Positions 10,601 to 20,733 of a DNA stretch of 64,000 nt are shown here, one piece after another. Within the stretch, counting starts at the first letter, position 1, and each line of letters begins with the position of its first letter. Origin of the DNA: Fragilaria crotonensis (taxonomy: Eukaryota > Bacillariophyta > Fragilariophyceae > Fragilariales > Fragilariaceae); contig JAKSYS010000054.1 in assembly GCA_022925895.1 (NCBI GenBank), forward strand, positions 1-64,000, read 5' to 3'. The notes beneath the pieces are model-generated. The model worked only from the letters and a program-made list of their open reading frames with translations. It was not told where the DNA came from and did not search any database. Made by a program: the position numbers and the translations under genes.

Positions 10601-11362
10601 TCATACCAGTGATGATAATGATGGTTGGACTGCAGTCCCAACCAAGACTACAAGGTTGAGGGATCCAGCAGTGGAAGCTTGGATTCCTCAGGACTCTAAG
10701 AAGATCAGCGAAGGGCAAAGAAGCCATGGGACTAGAAGTCTGACTAGGTTGAGTCTGGTTTTATATGGGAATGAAACTACACCTGTAGGTTTTACCAGGA
10801 AATCAATCCCACCCAGGAACAGAAGAGCTTGGAAGCCAAATCAGTGAAGGATTGATGGTGGTAGAAGGTTTAGTCAAGAAAGATAAACTACCGGTAGCTC
10901 ACAATACGGATTATAGAAATTCACTACGACGGCAATGGTTTCGTACTGGATACTAATGAAAGGTCAACACATTACCATACGTTGGTAATGTCCGAGAGAA
11001 CGTGCTGTATACTGTATACATGGGCTATGTTCGGGCGAATACCGGTAAGACAAGGGTATACGTCGAATATAGAATATATACATAGATAGCATAACATGTG
11101 CCGCGCACATGTTGGGAGTTGGGATACGATACAGCGACGTTGAGGCGAGTCTCACGCTTTTGTTGTCTAAGTTTGCATCAGTAGTAAGTGTGCTGTACCA
11201 TGAGGCAGCAGGTAACTTTTATCGTTTTCGCTTGAACCCCATGCAAATCAAGTTATTCTATCATGCCGACATGCCCTATGTGAACGTTTTTTTTCGTTTG
11301 TGTTGCTGGACTCTTGATTTGGAATGTCAAAAGCTGGTGAATAGCTGGTAAGTATAAACTAC
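10601..11362. other. Intergenic, probable copia 3' flank
   Basis: No gene is supported. A purine-rich stretch near 10850-10885 (GGTGGTAGAAGG and nearby) could be the polypurine tract of the copia element, but the LTR that should follow is not recognisable. Confidence 0.4.
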
Positions 11363-11932
11363 TTATGACAGCAGGTCACAGGATAGTACGATGACAAGTT
11401 GCACCAACACAGATTCAGTTGACTGCCTGCACTGACCAAACCACCATACGTGAGGAGCCTCCTCATCAGTGGATAATGGAGTTATAGTCGTACTTGTGCT
11501 GAGGACCTCGGAAAGAAATTGACCTTGACCGGAGTAGAGTGACGTCATTTGGATGATACTACGAGTGAACAAGGCACTTACACTTTCGTCAAAATGCCTG
11601 CTCAATGCTGCAAATTCATCGACAGCATTTTGCACACCAATTTGACACCTCTCGTAATGTGAATGAAAAGGTTGATCATCGTATCACTTCGCAGTTGCTT
11701 TAATCAAGAACGACAACATGATTGATCGCAGCAAGTTATCGCTTTTTAGCTGCTGCTTTGGGACAATTGAAAAAGTGCTTGCAGAAGGTTGTAGTAGCAC
11801 AGTCCGGTGAAGGGCACATAGTCATGAATCAGATCTGATGGGTTGCGCATCGCGGCCCATTCATCTCCGGCCAAAGTGCCGCTGCCAACAAGTTGAATGA
11901 CTTCGAACAATAAACTAAAGCATCCAGCTGAG
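11363..11932 (-). pseudogene. Exon-like coding fragments of unknown function
   Basis: Two stretches on the minus strand look coding. The first runs from about 11927 to a stop at 11746-11748; it is preceded by a good acceptor (GACTCAG at about 11928) and reads with protein-like composition (for example VGSGTLAGDEWAAMRNPSDL and HDYVPFTGLCYYNLLQALFQ). The second, about 11582-11655 (GVQNAVDEFAALSRHFDES), runs into a consensus donor, GTAAGT, at 11581. They fit a small multi-exon gene or its remnant, lying just downstream of the PurL gene on the same strand. I recognise no family. No ATG for a first exon is apparent, so it may be a relic or a 3' piece. Confidence 0.35.
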
Positions 11933-12066
11933 TCAGCTCACTGGAACTCCAAAAGTAGACTACGGTGCACCATAGAGAGAACCTGAAACTCTAGCCCCGT
12001 TTGGGGCACTACAATAAGCCCCAATAAGACGAAGCAAAACAAACAGTCTTCGCATTGCCGATAAAC

Positions 12067-15000
12067 TTAGACTGTGCCATCACAGAACATTCTAGCATTC
12101 TGAAACATTCGAAGCCACGGCCCAGCCTTCCAATCTTGCCAGTCTTCAGGGATCCAAGGCCACTGCCATGTAGTAAACAGGCGTTCGGGATGAGGCATAA
12201 GAGCAAGATGACGACCGTCTTCCGAGCAGAGGGCTGCGAGTCCATCCGGGCTTCCATTTGGGTTGAAAGGGTATTCCTCAGTGATTGCGTTCGTGTCATT
12301 GACGTACCGCAGAGGGGCAAGATTTTTTGCCTTGACTTCATCGTACACCGCTTCGTCTGGAAAATGAAAGCGTCCTTCGCCGTGAGCAACCCAGACTCCG
12401 AGAGAGGATCCCTCCATTCCGTGGAACAAAACTGCTGGGCTCGGCTGAATTTGAACACTGCAAAACCGACTCTCGAATTTTCCGCTGTCATTGTGAAGTA
12501 GGCGAGGTTGCGACGTCTCTGGTAGGCGTTCGTTCCTCGGAATCCATCCGAGAAGTGCCATGAGTTGACATCCGTTACAGACACCCAAACTGAAGGTATC
12601 CTGACGATTTCGAAAAGCCTCGAATTGCTCGTAAACGTTGGCGTTAAACTTAATCACGCCGGCCCATCCCTTCGCGCTATCCAGCACATCAGCAAAGGAG
12701 AACCCACCGACGAAAACAACACCTCGGAAAATGTCAAGGGTCACAGAACCGTTCAAGAGGTCGCTGACTGTGACATCCCAAGCATCGAACCCCGCAGAGA
12801 TAAACGCTGCGATCATTTCGCGGTCGCCGTTACTACCTTCTTGCCTCAGAACGGCAACCTTGTGTTTTGTTTCTCTTGACATAATGGTATCTGCAGTGAT
12901 CTCAGGGGCAAAGCTAAGCTTCCATTGAGGTGGTTGGCGCGTCTTCAGGCCAGCTTCTTCTTGCGCCACACACCTGGGATTGCGCTGTCTTCGTTCCAGC
13001 TGGAAGCTGGTTGCCTCCCAAATATCACGCAACGCAGTCATTTTATCGTCGATACAAGGTGCGGATCCGCCAACGCTGATCTTGATGGAGTCACCGGCAT
13101 TCACCGAACCAATTTCAATGCAGGGGACACCGGCGGAATGGTATGCTTGGATTGTCCTCGCGACAGATGACAAAGCCACTTCCATCACCAGTCCTGCCTC
13201 CTCGCTAAAAAGGATAGCAATCTCGCCCGAGTTGTTCTCATCAGGGATATCCACGTCAATCGAGCAGTTTCCTGCGAAAGCCATCTCGACAAGAGAAACT
13301 ACCAAACCGCCGTCAGAACGATCATGTCCAGCGAGAATTACGCGCTCATCGATGAGCTGTTGCGTCACCTTGAATGCGTTCTTTAACATGGACAAGTCCT
13401 CGATATCTGGACAGTCGTTTCCAATCTGGTTATAAACCTGTGCCAAGGCAGAACCTCCTAGACGGGAATTTCCATTCCCGAGGTCAACGTAAAGCAACTT
13501 GGATCCCTCCGCTGGACATTTTAGGTCAGGGGTGACTGTCTTCGTTATATCAGGGCAAGTGACGTAACAGGTCATCGTCAATTCACCAGGAGCCTTGACA
13601 ACTTCGTCGCCACATCTTGCAGCCATGGAAAGCGAGTCTTTCCCCCCGTCAATTCCGATACCAACTGCGATCAGGGCATCACGAAGGGCTTCGCAGGCAT
13701 CAAACATCTTGGCACCCTCGCCTGCAAGCTTTGCAGCATACATCCAGTTTCCACTGGCTTTCACGTCCTCTAAGCAGGATATCTGAGCCCAAACTAAATT
13801 CGTCATGGCCTCAGCAACAGTCATACGAGCCATAGCAGCAGAATCGAGTAGACCCTTGATTGGTTGCTCTCCACAAGCCACTGCCGTTCCGGTCGTGCCA
13901 AAGTGAGTGTGGGCAGTCACACCAACGTTTGCCAGGGGCAGTTGCAGCGGGCCGACACATTGCTGTTGTGCAACAAGTCCTGTGACCGAGCGATCCACTT
14001 TGTGAACAAGAAATCGTTTCGACCCGACGGAAAGAAGGCGGAGAACTCGGTCCATTGCATCTTTGACCAAGGTACCATCTGGCAATAGAAGGGGTTTCAA
14101 GTTGGCGCTTAGGTGATTGTCAACGAAGGTCTTCTGCGGCATCTTTCCGAGGACTAGTTCAAGTGGGAGATCAACAGGAGTCGATCCATCTGAAGAGTCA
14201 TGCACGACTACTTTACCATCGCCAGTAACCTCTCCCAAAATTCTGATTGGGCAGTTCTCACGCTTCGCGATTCTCTCAAACATGTCCTTGTCCACTGGAC
14301 GGATGAGCAAAGCATTGTTCTCCTGGTATTCAGAGCCCCATATCTCAAGAACGGAAAGCGTGTTATCGCCAAGATATACCTTTCTGATGTCGTATGATGC
14401 CCCAGCGGGCTCCACGATTTCCTTCAAAACATTTCCGTTTCCACCAGCACCTTGATCATGCACAGAAATAATTGGATTTCTTTCGCCTAAGTCACAGCAC
14501 GCTCTCATTAGGCGATTTAAGCGATTTTCCATCTCTGCATCTCCTCTCTGGACAGCATCAAAGTCAAGATCAGCATGTTCCGAACTTTGGACACGAGAGG
14601 AGGCAGCACCTCCTCCGATTCCAATGCGGTATGCAGGACCGCCAACCTTAACGACCAGCATTCCCTTTTCCGGTTCGCCTTTCGAAGTATGGCGTCCGTC
14701 GAGCTGACCGACTCCGGCAGTGAACATGATTGGCTTGACCCACTCAAATCTCTCCCCATTCGGCAATCGTTGCCCGAAAGATCGAGTAAATCCATGGATA
14801 ACTGGTTCCCCATACTTGTTCCCGTAATCAGAGGCACCGTCACTAGCTTTGATTTCGATGTCCAATGGCGAGGCCAGGTTCGAAGGGTAAAGGAAGGATT
14901 TATCCTCCCAAGGCAACTCATATCCCGGAATGTGTAAGTTGCCTACACAGTAGGCGCAGATCCCGGCAACTGGATATGCTCCGCGACCAGTGGCCATTAC

Positions 15001-16062
15001 GTCACGCAACCGCCCTCCAGTTCCAGTCTCTGCTCCAGCAAATGGTGCTACTCCCGAAGGAAAATTGTGAGTCTCAGCAGTGAGAATCGGATGCAACAGC
15101 TGCTTTCCGACAGTGACAGAGCCAGAATGTTCAACTGAGGAGGGGCGTAGAGCATTGCACTCATATCCACGGATGGATGACGAGTTGTCATGGTAGGCAA
15201 TGATAGAATTGCCTTTGTTTTCTTCGGTAAGTGTGGCTTTGACCATCTTGAACAGCGTCAAATTCTTTTCCTCGCCGTCAATAACCATCTTTCCACCGAA
15301 GAACCAGTGGCGAGAATGCTCTGAGTTCGACTGACCCATATCAAAGCATTCTACATCTGTAGGATCGCGACGTAATTTTTCCTGCGAAAAACGTAAATAG
15401 GTGAGCATCTGTTTGCAACGCCTTTCTTGACGACAATGAATACTCACCTTGAAGAGGTCAGTGTAATAATCCAAATCGAAGTCATCGAAACCCAATCCAC
15501 GCTCATTGTTTATTTTCTCCAAAGCAGCACGCCCCTCCGTCATAATCGGGATTGTTTGTACGGGGACCGCAACAGCACCAGAATCGAAGGTTTTGATAGG
15601 ATTTTCAAAGATTTCCTCAGTCATGCGATCGTGTAGCATGGCTTTGATCACACCGGTTGCGTCACCAGAGAGAGAACCAGACGTTTCTAGGAAATATCGC
15701 CTGGATAACTCGCATCGTGCAACAGGCAAGTTACAAGAGTTGCAAATGCTGACGCAGTTGGAAGAGAAAGCTGAAGTAAATGTCATGCGAGGGCCAAACT
15801 CCAGAACACCATCTGCAGGAAGGGCGGACGACTCGAGACGCAAGCTCTCCTTGTCGAAGGTTTCAGCAAAGAGCCACTCCAAACGCGACGTTTCCTCTTC
15901 GTTCAATTTCCTTTCCAAGAGAACATTGAAACAAGATTCTGTTTCCACTCCATTGACTTTCTCCGCGTCCTCCGTCAGGCCCAAGGCCTTCAGCTGCTCC
16001 TTAATGGAGGGAAGAAGCGAGTGCGAGGGTTCTGTCTTACGATAGTAGTGGATGATAGTCAT
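12067..16062 (-). CDS. purL: Phosphoribosylformylglycinamidine synthase (FGAM synthase)
   Basis: This enzyme catalyses the fourth step of de novo purine synthesis, converting FGAR, glutamine and ATP to FGAM. It is the long single-chain form: an N-terminal PurS-like domain, a linker, two AIRS-type synthase halves, and a C-terminal glutamine amidotransferase. Clear marks are GQSNSEHSRHWFFGG (substrate region), ETHNFPSGVAPFAGAETGTG, VSLVEMAFAGN, the amidotransferase nucleophile in SLGVCNGCQLMALLGW, and its His/Glu in LMPHPERLF. The first ATG is at 16062 (MTIIHYYRKTEPSH); upstream codons in the frame have no ATG. A 66-nt intron at 15382-15447 is in frame and stop-free, so the raw frame is 22 codons longer than the family expects. 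Spliced length is 1309 residues, close to other eukaryotic and proteobacterial enzymes. No organelle presequence is evident. Confidence 0.97.
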   Translation of the reverse strand: MTIIHYYRKTEPSHSLLPSIKEQLKALGLTEDAEKVNGVETESCFNVLLERKLNEEETSRLEWLFAETFDKESLRLESSALPADGVLEFGPRMTFTSAFSSNCVSICNSCNLPVARCELSRRYFLETSGSLSGDATGVIKAMLHDRMTEEIFENPIKTFDSGAVAVPVQTIPIMTEGRAALEKINNERGLGFDDFDLDYYTDLFKVSIHCRQERRCKQMLTYLRFSQEKLRRDPTDVECFDMGQSNSEHSRHWFFGGKMVIDGEEKNLTLFKMVKATLTEENKGNSIIAYHDNSSSIRGYECNALRPSSVEHSGSVTVGKQLLHPILTAETHNFPSGVAPFAGAETGTGGRLRDVMATGRGAYPVAGICAYCVGNLHIPGYELPWEDKSFLYPSNLASPLDIEIKASDGASDYGNKYGEPVIHGFTRSFGQRLPNGERFEWVKPIMFTAGVGQLDGRHTSKGEPEKGMLVVKVGGPAYRIGIGGGAASSRVQSSEHADLDFDAVQRGDAEMENRLNRLMRACCDLGERNPIISVHDQGAGGNGNVLKEIVEPAGASYDIRKVYLGDNTLSVLEIWGSEYQENNALLIRPVDKDMFERIAKRENCPIRILGEVTGDGKVVVHDSSDGSTPVDLPLELVLGKMPQKTFVDNHLSANLKPLLLPDGTLVKDAMDRVLRLLSVGSKRFLVHKVDRSVTGLVAQQQCVGPLQLPLANVGVTAHTHFGTTGTAVACGEQPIKGLLDSAAMARMTVAEAMTNLVWAQISCLEDVKASGNWMYAAKLAGEGAKMFDACEALRDALIAVGIGIDGGKDSLSMAARCGDEVVKAPGELTMTCYVTCPDITKTVTPDLKCPAEGSKLLYVDLGNGNSRLGGSALAQVYNQIGNDCPDIEDLSMLKNAFKVTQQLIDERVILAGHDRSDGGLVVSLVEMAFAGNCSIDVDIPDENNSGEIAILFSEEAGLVMEVALSSVARTIQAYHSAGVPCIEIGSVNAGDSIKISVGGSAPCIDDKMTALRDIWEATSFQLERRQRNPRCVAQEEAGLKTRQPPQWKLSFAPEITADTIMSRETKHKVAVLRQEGSNGDREMIAAFISAGFDAWDVTVSDLLNGSVTLDIFRGVVFVGGFSFADVLDSAKGWAGVIKFNANVYEQFEAFRNRQDTFSLGVCNGCQLMALLGWIPRNERLPETSQPRLLHNDSGKFESRFCSVQIQPSPAVLFHGMEGSSLGVWVAHGEGRFHFPDEAVYDEVKAKNLAPLRYVNDTNAITEEYPFNPNGSPDGLAALCSEDGRHLALMPHPERLFTTWQWPWIPEDWQDWKAGPWLRMFQNARMFCDGTV
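15382..15447 (-). other. In-frame 66-nt intron of the PurL gene
   Basis: The donor is AAG|GTGAGT (GT at 15447-15446) and the acceptor is TTTCGCAG|GAA (AG at 15383-15382). Removing it joins DYYTDLFK to EKLRRDPTDVECFD, which is how the family reads. The intron is 22 codons long with no stop, so skipped splicing would still give a full protein with an insertion. Confidence 0.9.
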
Positions 16063-16125
16063 GTCAATTGGACTTTGCGCATGTGTAGTTACAGGAACCA
16101 GGTACCTGGTACCAGTAGTCCTCAA

Positions 16126-16925
16126 ATCGTGTGTACAACGGGAAACGGGAAGGCGTACAGATGAGATCTTATCTATTTGATTGTTTGATCAAAAGGTCGA
16201 TCGATTTGCAGTCAGAGCACATTTTTGAATGGAGGGCATAGTCCCAGGATCTGGGTCAGGGGTCAGGGGTCGCTGGGGTCAAGCACATGTATGTATTCAT
16301 ATGTACAGTATCAATATATGAATATGTTCATATTTCCGCTTTCGTCTACTGTGGTAGTACTAGTACACAGCACTCAGTAGGAGTATGTGAGCCTACAGTT
16401 TACCAGTAATACCATAGCCACTTTCTAGTAGACTACTACTACTATTATAGTACTCAGTACCATTTTATTGTTTTATTGTACTATCATTAGTAGACACTGG
16501 AGACTGGAGCAGGAGAGCCTGACAGATTATGAGCCCAACTCAAGCTTTAGCGCATTCCCTTGCTCGTTGTCCTCCTTCCGGCGTTTTTTCCGTGTAGAAT
16601 GTACGTAGTCTATGTATATCATACTTTATAATACGTATGCGTACCAGCTAGAGTACCAGGTAACAGCAGATAATGTATGTAGTATGTAAGCATGTACGAT
16701 CTTTGTACACTTGAGGAGGGATTTTTCGGGAGGGTTGAATTTCATAGTGTATTACAGTACAAGAATGTTAAGTATTAAAGTACCCAAAAGTCATTTTAGG
16801 TATGCATACCTGGTAGACCTAATAGCTAGTATGCCAAGAACATAATAGCAATACTGCTGATGCCAAAGGTTCGTTGTATAGAGGATTTTATAAACGAAAA
16901 TTTTCTCCACACTTGTGGTCTCGTG
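16126..16925. other. Intergenic upstream of PurL
   Basis: No gene is seen. It should contain the PurL promoter. GTAC/TAGTAC-rich low-complexity runs occur at 16300-16500 and 16600-16700. Confidence 0.5.
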
Positions 16926-16992
16926 CAAAATTTGCTGCACCCACACTGCACCCCCGCTGCACCCATGCTGCACCCAACTGCACCCAACTGGA
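16926..16992. repeat. Short CTGCACCCA direct repeats
   Basis: There are about six copies of CTGCACCC(A) with 1-4 nt spacers. A shorter cluster of the same motif lies at 20487-20512. The two clusters bracket the tyrosine-recombinase relic and may belong to its ends. Confidence 0.6.
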
Positions 16993-18197
16993 CTGAAGTG
17001 CGCAGTCAAGGCGCATTCAGGTGGTGTGTTTGTAATTGAAAGTCTTAGTACACATAGATATGAATACAAAAATAACAGTTACAGTTAATTCTCCTACATA
17101 AATTAATTGCGAACGACTATATCTTTACATTGTCTGACATTGTCACAAAATAGCGCGAGAATTGGCATTGTGCACCTTTCCAACATTGGACGAATCACAA
17201 GTTTCACGATGGGAAAGCATGACAGTGATCGAAGGTCATTGACAAACCGTAAGGATAAGAAAGAGGAGACGACTTCAATATCTGGGAGGAGGGTTGGCTT
17301 GCTGTCAGATTATGTCAAGGGCAAGATTGAGAACGGCAAAGAAAGGGCGTTGAAACGGTGGAAACTCAAGTATGGTCCGAGATCAGGTTCCAGAACTGGT
17401 GACAGGGTCCTAAACAGGCTAACAAAGGTGTCCTATGATGTTCACTTCAAAGGCATTGTGACGTTTTGCTACCTTATTGGTGACTATGATTCTAGTCTCA
17501 TACTGGATCCTTTCTGTCCCAAGTTTGCACCTTCACTGAAGGTTGCGACACTTGTGTCGTATCTACAGTACAAGTTCCAAGAGTCCCATGAGTTCCTCAC
17601 TGACACAAATGGCCTACCCATCCTTGATGTTGAAGGAAAGCCTATTTACTGCACTTCATCTTGGAATGACCCTGGGAATGCAGACCATTTCCGCGCTGCA
17701 GTGAATGCAGTACATGAGGCAAGGGGCAACCGAGGTGAGTACATGGAGCCATGTGATGATTGCTGTGAATTGGACAGTTCCAATCGGTATAAAGGCTGTC
17801 CAAATCACGCTGGACGTCCAGAGTATTCTCGAAAGGGGAACCCAACGAATGATCCTGCATTTAGAAATGCAATTAAGCAAGTCAAGAAGAATGGGGAGAC
17901 GTACAAGATCCATGGATGTGACCAATTGATGCCGGGTGAAGTCCGACAAATTGCTACTTACTTGCGGTCTTCCAACAATTTGAAGCACCTTCAGACACTG
18001 CTGGTTATGTTATTATCAATCAAGATGTTTCTTCGGGGTGATGATTTAGGAATCAAAGTTGAAGATTTTGAGACTGACCTCTGTCATGTTAGCAAGACTG
18101 GCCCTATAAATCTCTGCTTCAATGTGAAGGGGAAGTCGGACCATGAACTTGTCTATCTACATGTCTGGTCTGATGATGATTGCCCACAGATCTCATA

Positions 18198-18214
18198 TGA
18201 AACTGTGAAGACAA
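18198..18214. repeat. 17-bp target-site duplication, left copy
   Basis: The sequence TGAAACTGTGAAGACAA is identical to 19252-19268 and flanks the inserted retroelement fragment. Confidence 0.88.
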
Positions 18215-19251
18215 TATACTAATCTCTTCTTTACATATTTATAAGCGATCTATCTCTAGGTCTCTTCATTTCATGTTGCTGGCCACAAAGGGCGGGCGAA
18301 TTGGTTAGGGGCAGGTGGTGACATAGCAGCTAACGCCTTGTGGCAAAGCAGCAATAGAACAATAACTCAGCACAAGTGCCAAGAAAATAGGAGGGATGGC
18401 AATGTGATCCAGCGTGGAGCAAGGAGTCACACAAACGTCGATAGTCATGTACCGGAGGAACTGAAGTATGACGTGAGAGGCAATTGTTGCAGGATAGGCG
18501 GTACCCGAGGACCAGGAAGAGACATTTCGGGGGCCGGAACTAAAGGCGGAGGATCCGTAGGCATGGTGTTAGTGTACTAGGGGAAGTAAGTGGAGAGGAG
18601 TTGTTGCCGTCGCCGAGTGCAGATGCGTGGGAGTTAGCAAGTCGTGCAAGCCGGAGCTAGCGTGTACGTTGTCGGGGAGACTGACGCAATCGAGCCGCCA
18701 GAGGGACAGTAAAATAGCTCTGTAGGATGGAAGAGAAGGTAGATCGCAGCAAGTATAGTTGCGTGATTGAGTGATTTAGAGCAGCGTGGACAATGGATAG
18801 GCTGTCTGACCCCGCTTCGTGCAAAACGTCGTTTCGGCTCCTTTTCCAGATTGCGAGAGAGTACTCCTGGACAGCCGTGATCACTGCTGTCAACGTTTTT
18901 TCCGACTGGGCATAGCGATCATCCGGGGTCAGGCGATTGAGTTCCGTCCTGGAGGCGATAGCCCCCCAGTCCAAACTGACGAAGCCTCGGAAAAAATTGG
19001 ACCAACCAATACATGTTTGGCTTTGCACTGCTTTCTCAATCGCACATTGTATTCCGAGCGCCTCGTCAACAGGTGGGAGGTCGAGTGGATCCAGAGGTGT
19101 TTGAGTCCATACTTGGATTGCTCTGAGGAGAAACGTACCAGCGTCGCCCAGCTTTGACAACACTTTTCTGAACGGAATTGACGCATCATAACGAAACTTC
19201 ATTGCTTGTGGATCCGTACACCTCAGCACGTGGGTGAAGTCCTCTGCCTGG
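18215..19251 (-). mobile_element. 5'-truncated retroelement copy inserted in the recombinase gene
   Basis: A 1037-bp insert is flanked by a perfect 17-bp direct duplication, and its removal restores the host reading frame. On the minus strand it begins inside a coding region (no start codon) and ends with about 440 bp of non-coding 3' sequence. Truncation at the 5' end plus a long target duplication is what target-primed (LINE-type) insertion leaves. There is no poly-A tail at the 3' end. Confidence 0.75.
18657..19251 (-). pseudogene. C-terminal fragment of a retroelement polyprotein
   Basis: About 198 codons are open from the truncated end (QAEDFTHVLRCTDPQAMKFR) to a stop at 18657-18659. 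The pattern recalls the region downstream of reverse transcriptase/RNase H in many diatom retroelement proteins: HVLRC.DP near the start, QTCIGWSNFFRGFVSLDW in the middle, then W..RN.VLH. No RT motif is left. The role is unknown; the family call is from memory of similar diatom sequences and is moderate. Confidence 0.5.
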
Positions 19252-19268
19252 TGAAACTGTGAAGACAA
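19252..19268. repeat. 17-bp target-site duplication, right copy
   Basis: This is identical to 18198-18214; see the left copy. Confidence 0.88.
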
Positions 19269-20203
19269 GACTCCAGTTCTTGTTCAATAAGATCCTTCAG
19301 AACTTTGATAGTGCTTGGGTGTCCATACTCTGCGAAAGACAGCTTATTTGTTTGCCAAGTTTGGTCATGCAGACCTGTCTGATACCATGTCTGCAGCAAG
19401 ACATAAGAATATTGCTAACGCAATGAAGTACGAAAAAAGACTGTGGCCTTCACCGTGACATTTTGGAGGCCCAGCCAGATCCATTGCAGCGCGTGTCAAA
19501 GTCCAAGGCGGTGAGATGCTTGGAGCCTAAAGCAGCTAAGGGTGTCAACTTACGCAACAAGATATACTTGAAGTCACTGCCACTGCTGGCATTTGATTTT
19601 GTACATGTTCAACTCAAGATTGATCGTGATGACCCTAAGTTGAACCAACCAAGATATTTAATGGACAAGGCCCTAATTTGGCGTCGTGATGATGACGCAT
19701 TGGGATCATTCAATAAGTTGATGGACGAATTGAACATTACCAACCAAGATTGCTGTGACCGTCTGGTGAGAGCTGCTGATAGCATGTCTGAGGAGCGTCT
19801 CAGGACACTGAGCATTGTCCAACCTGGAGCAACAATTACAGTAAAGGCTGGTACTAGTATTCTTGAAGGCCCTACAGATTCGGAAATGCAGGATGCAATG
19901 TTATCAACATCTCGCAAGAGGGGCACTGGGTCACAGGATCTTGAAGGGAGACTTCAAGTTGCCCATGCAAAGACCACTCTAGACAAAATCAATATCATGT
20001 TAGGACTCCAACACCTGATTTCGAATGAACCAGAGAAGTGTCTGACGTCCGGTGCACTGACTTTCTACAAGAAGTATATGAGGAAACTGAATGCTTGCTT
20101 GGATTCCCATTTCACTAATGGCAATGTCATAGATCTTAACGGATTCTGTAACAAGTATCCAAACTACTCACACACCAAGTGGACCTGTACTTGCAGAGTT
20201 TGA

Positions 20204-20733
20204 ATGAACTCAGGTGTCCCATTGTGAATAAAAGTGTTATAAAGATACACAGTTACTTATTTTGCATATGATATCTAAAATACTACATCCACTATATTAT
20301 TAATTATTGTTGTATCATAGCTATTAGTATTTCGTGATGCGTTGGATGCAGGCTACCGGTATTAACTGCGACACTGTAGCCCAGTATCCCATGCTCAGTG
20401 CTAGTGTAGAGTGTAGTGACGCATGACGTCATATTTGAAAATTTCGATGCACATGAATTCGAGTTCTCATCTTAGTATGGCCTCCTCGCTGCACCCACTG
20501 CACCCAACGCCAATAGCTTTTGGAGTACTTTTACATTGGTGGTACCTGGTACTAATTTGGGTGTACAACTTTGTAAAATACTCAGTTCACAGTTGAGAAC
20601 TGTGTTTTGAGAAGTTAAACAGTTGAAATGTCAGTAACATGTATAATTTATAAGTAATTTGTTACTGCTAGCTGGACAAATGAATCGTTGTGCTTCGTCT
20701 CATGTTCACCAATCTCCTTTTTACTCTTTCACC
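20204..20733. other. Spacer between the two recombinase relics
   Basis: There is no gene. It is AT-rich with one CTGCACCCA cluster (20487-20512), the counterpart of 16926-16992. Confidence 0.5.

Larger units (their letters stand above)
17209..20203 (+). pseudogene. Decayed Crypton-like tyrosine recombinase, split by an insertion
   Basis: The N-terminal part (17209-18214) is one open frame of about 335 codons from ATG 17209. It includes a Cys-rich stretch (EPCDDCCELDSSNRYKGC) and the first catalytic Arg in KMFLRGDDLGIKVEDF (CGG 18034-18036). After the 18215-19251 insertion is removed, the frame continues exactly (CPQISYETVK joined to TRLQFLFNKI). The second half shows HTLRKTAYLF (the HxxR box; His 19324-19326, Arg 19333-19335), then ARHKNIANAMKY, where His (19402) and Tyr (19429) are nine residues apart, as in phage-integrase-family enzymes. 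So R, HxxR, H and Y are all present. One frameshift lies before HTLR and another in the A-run at 19432-19438. A further 250-codon frame (to 20203) follows, perhaps a DNA-binding tail. The enzyme would cut and rejoin DNA to move a transposon. Crypton-like is inferred from the lack of RT in the same unit. Confidence 0.72.

Noticed and set aside
5930-11000. Full long terminal repeats of the copia element
   Set aside because: Only a stretch of about 25 bp matches on the two sides; no TG...CA ends, primer-binding site or target duplication could be shown.
12055-15083. Many 60-180 codon plus-strand frames opposite PurL
   Set aside because: They are shadows of the PurL coding strand without domains of their own.
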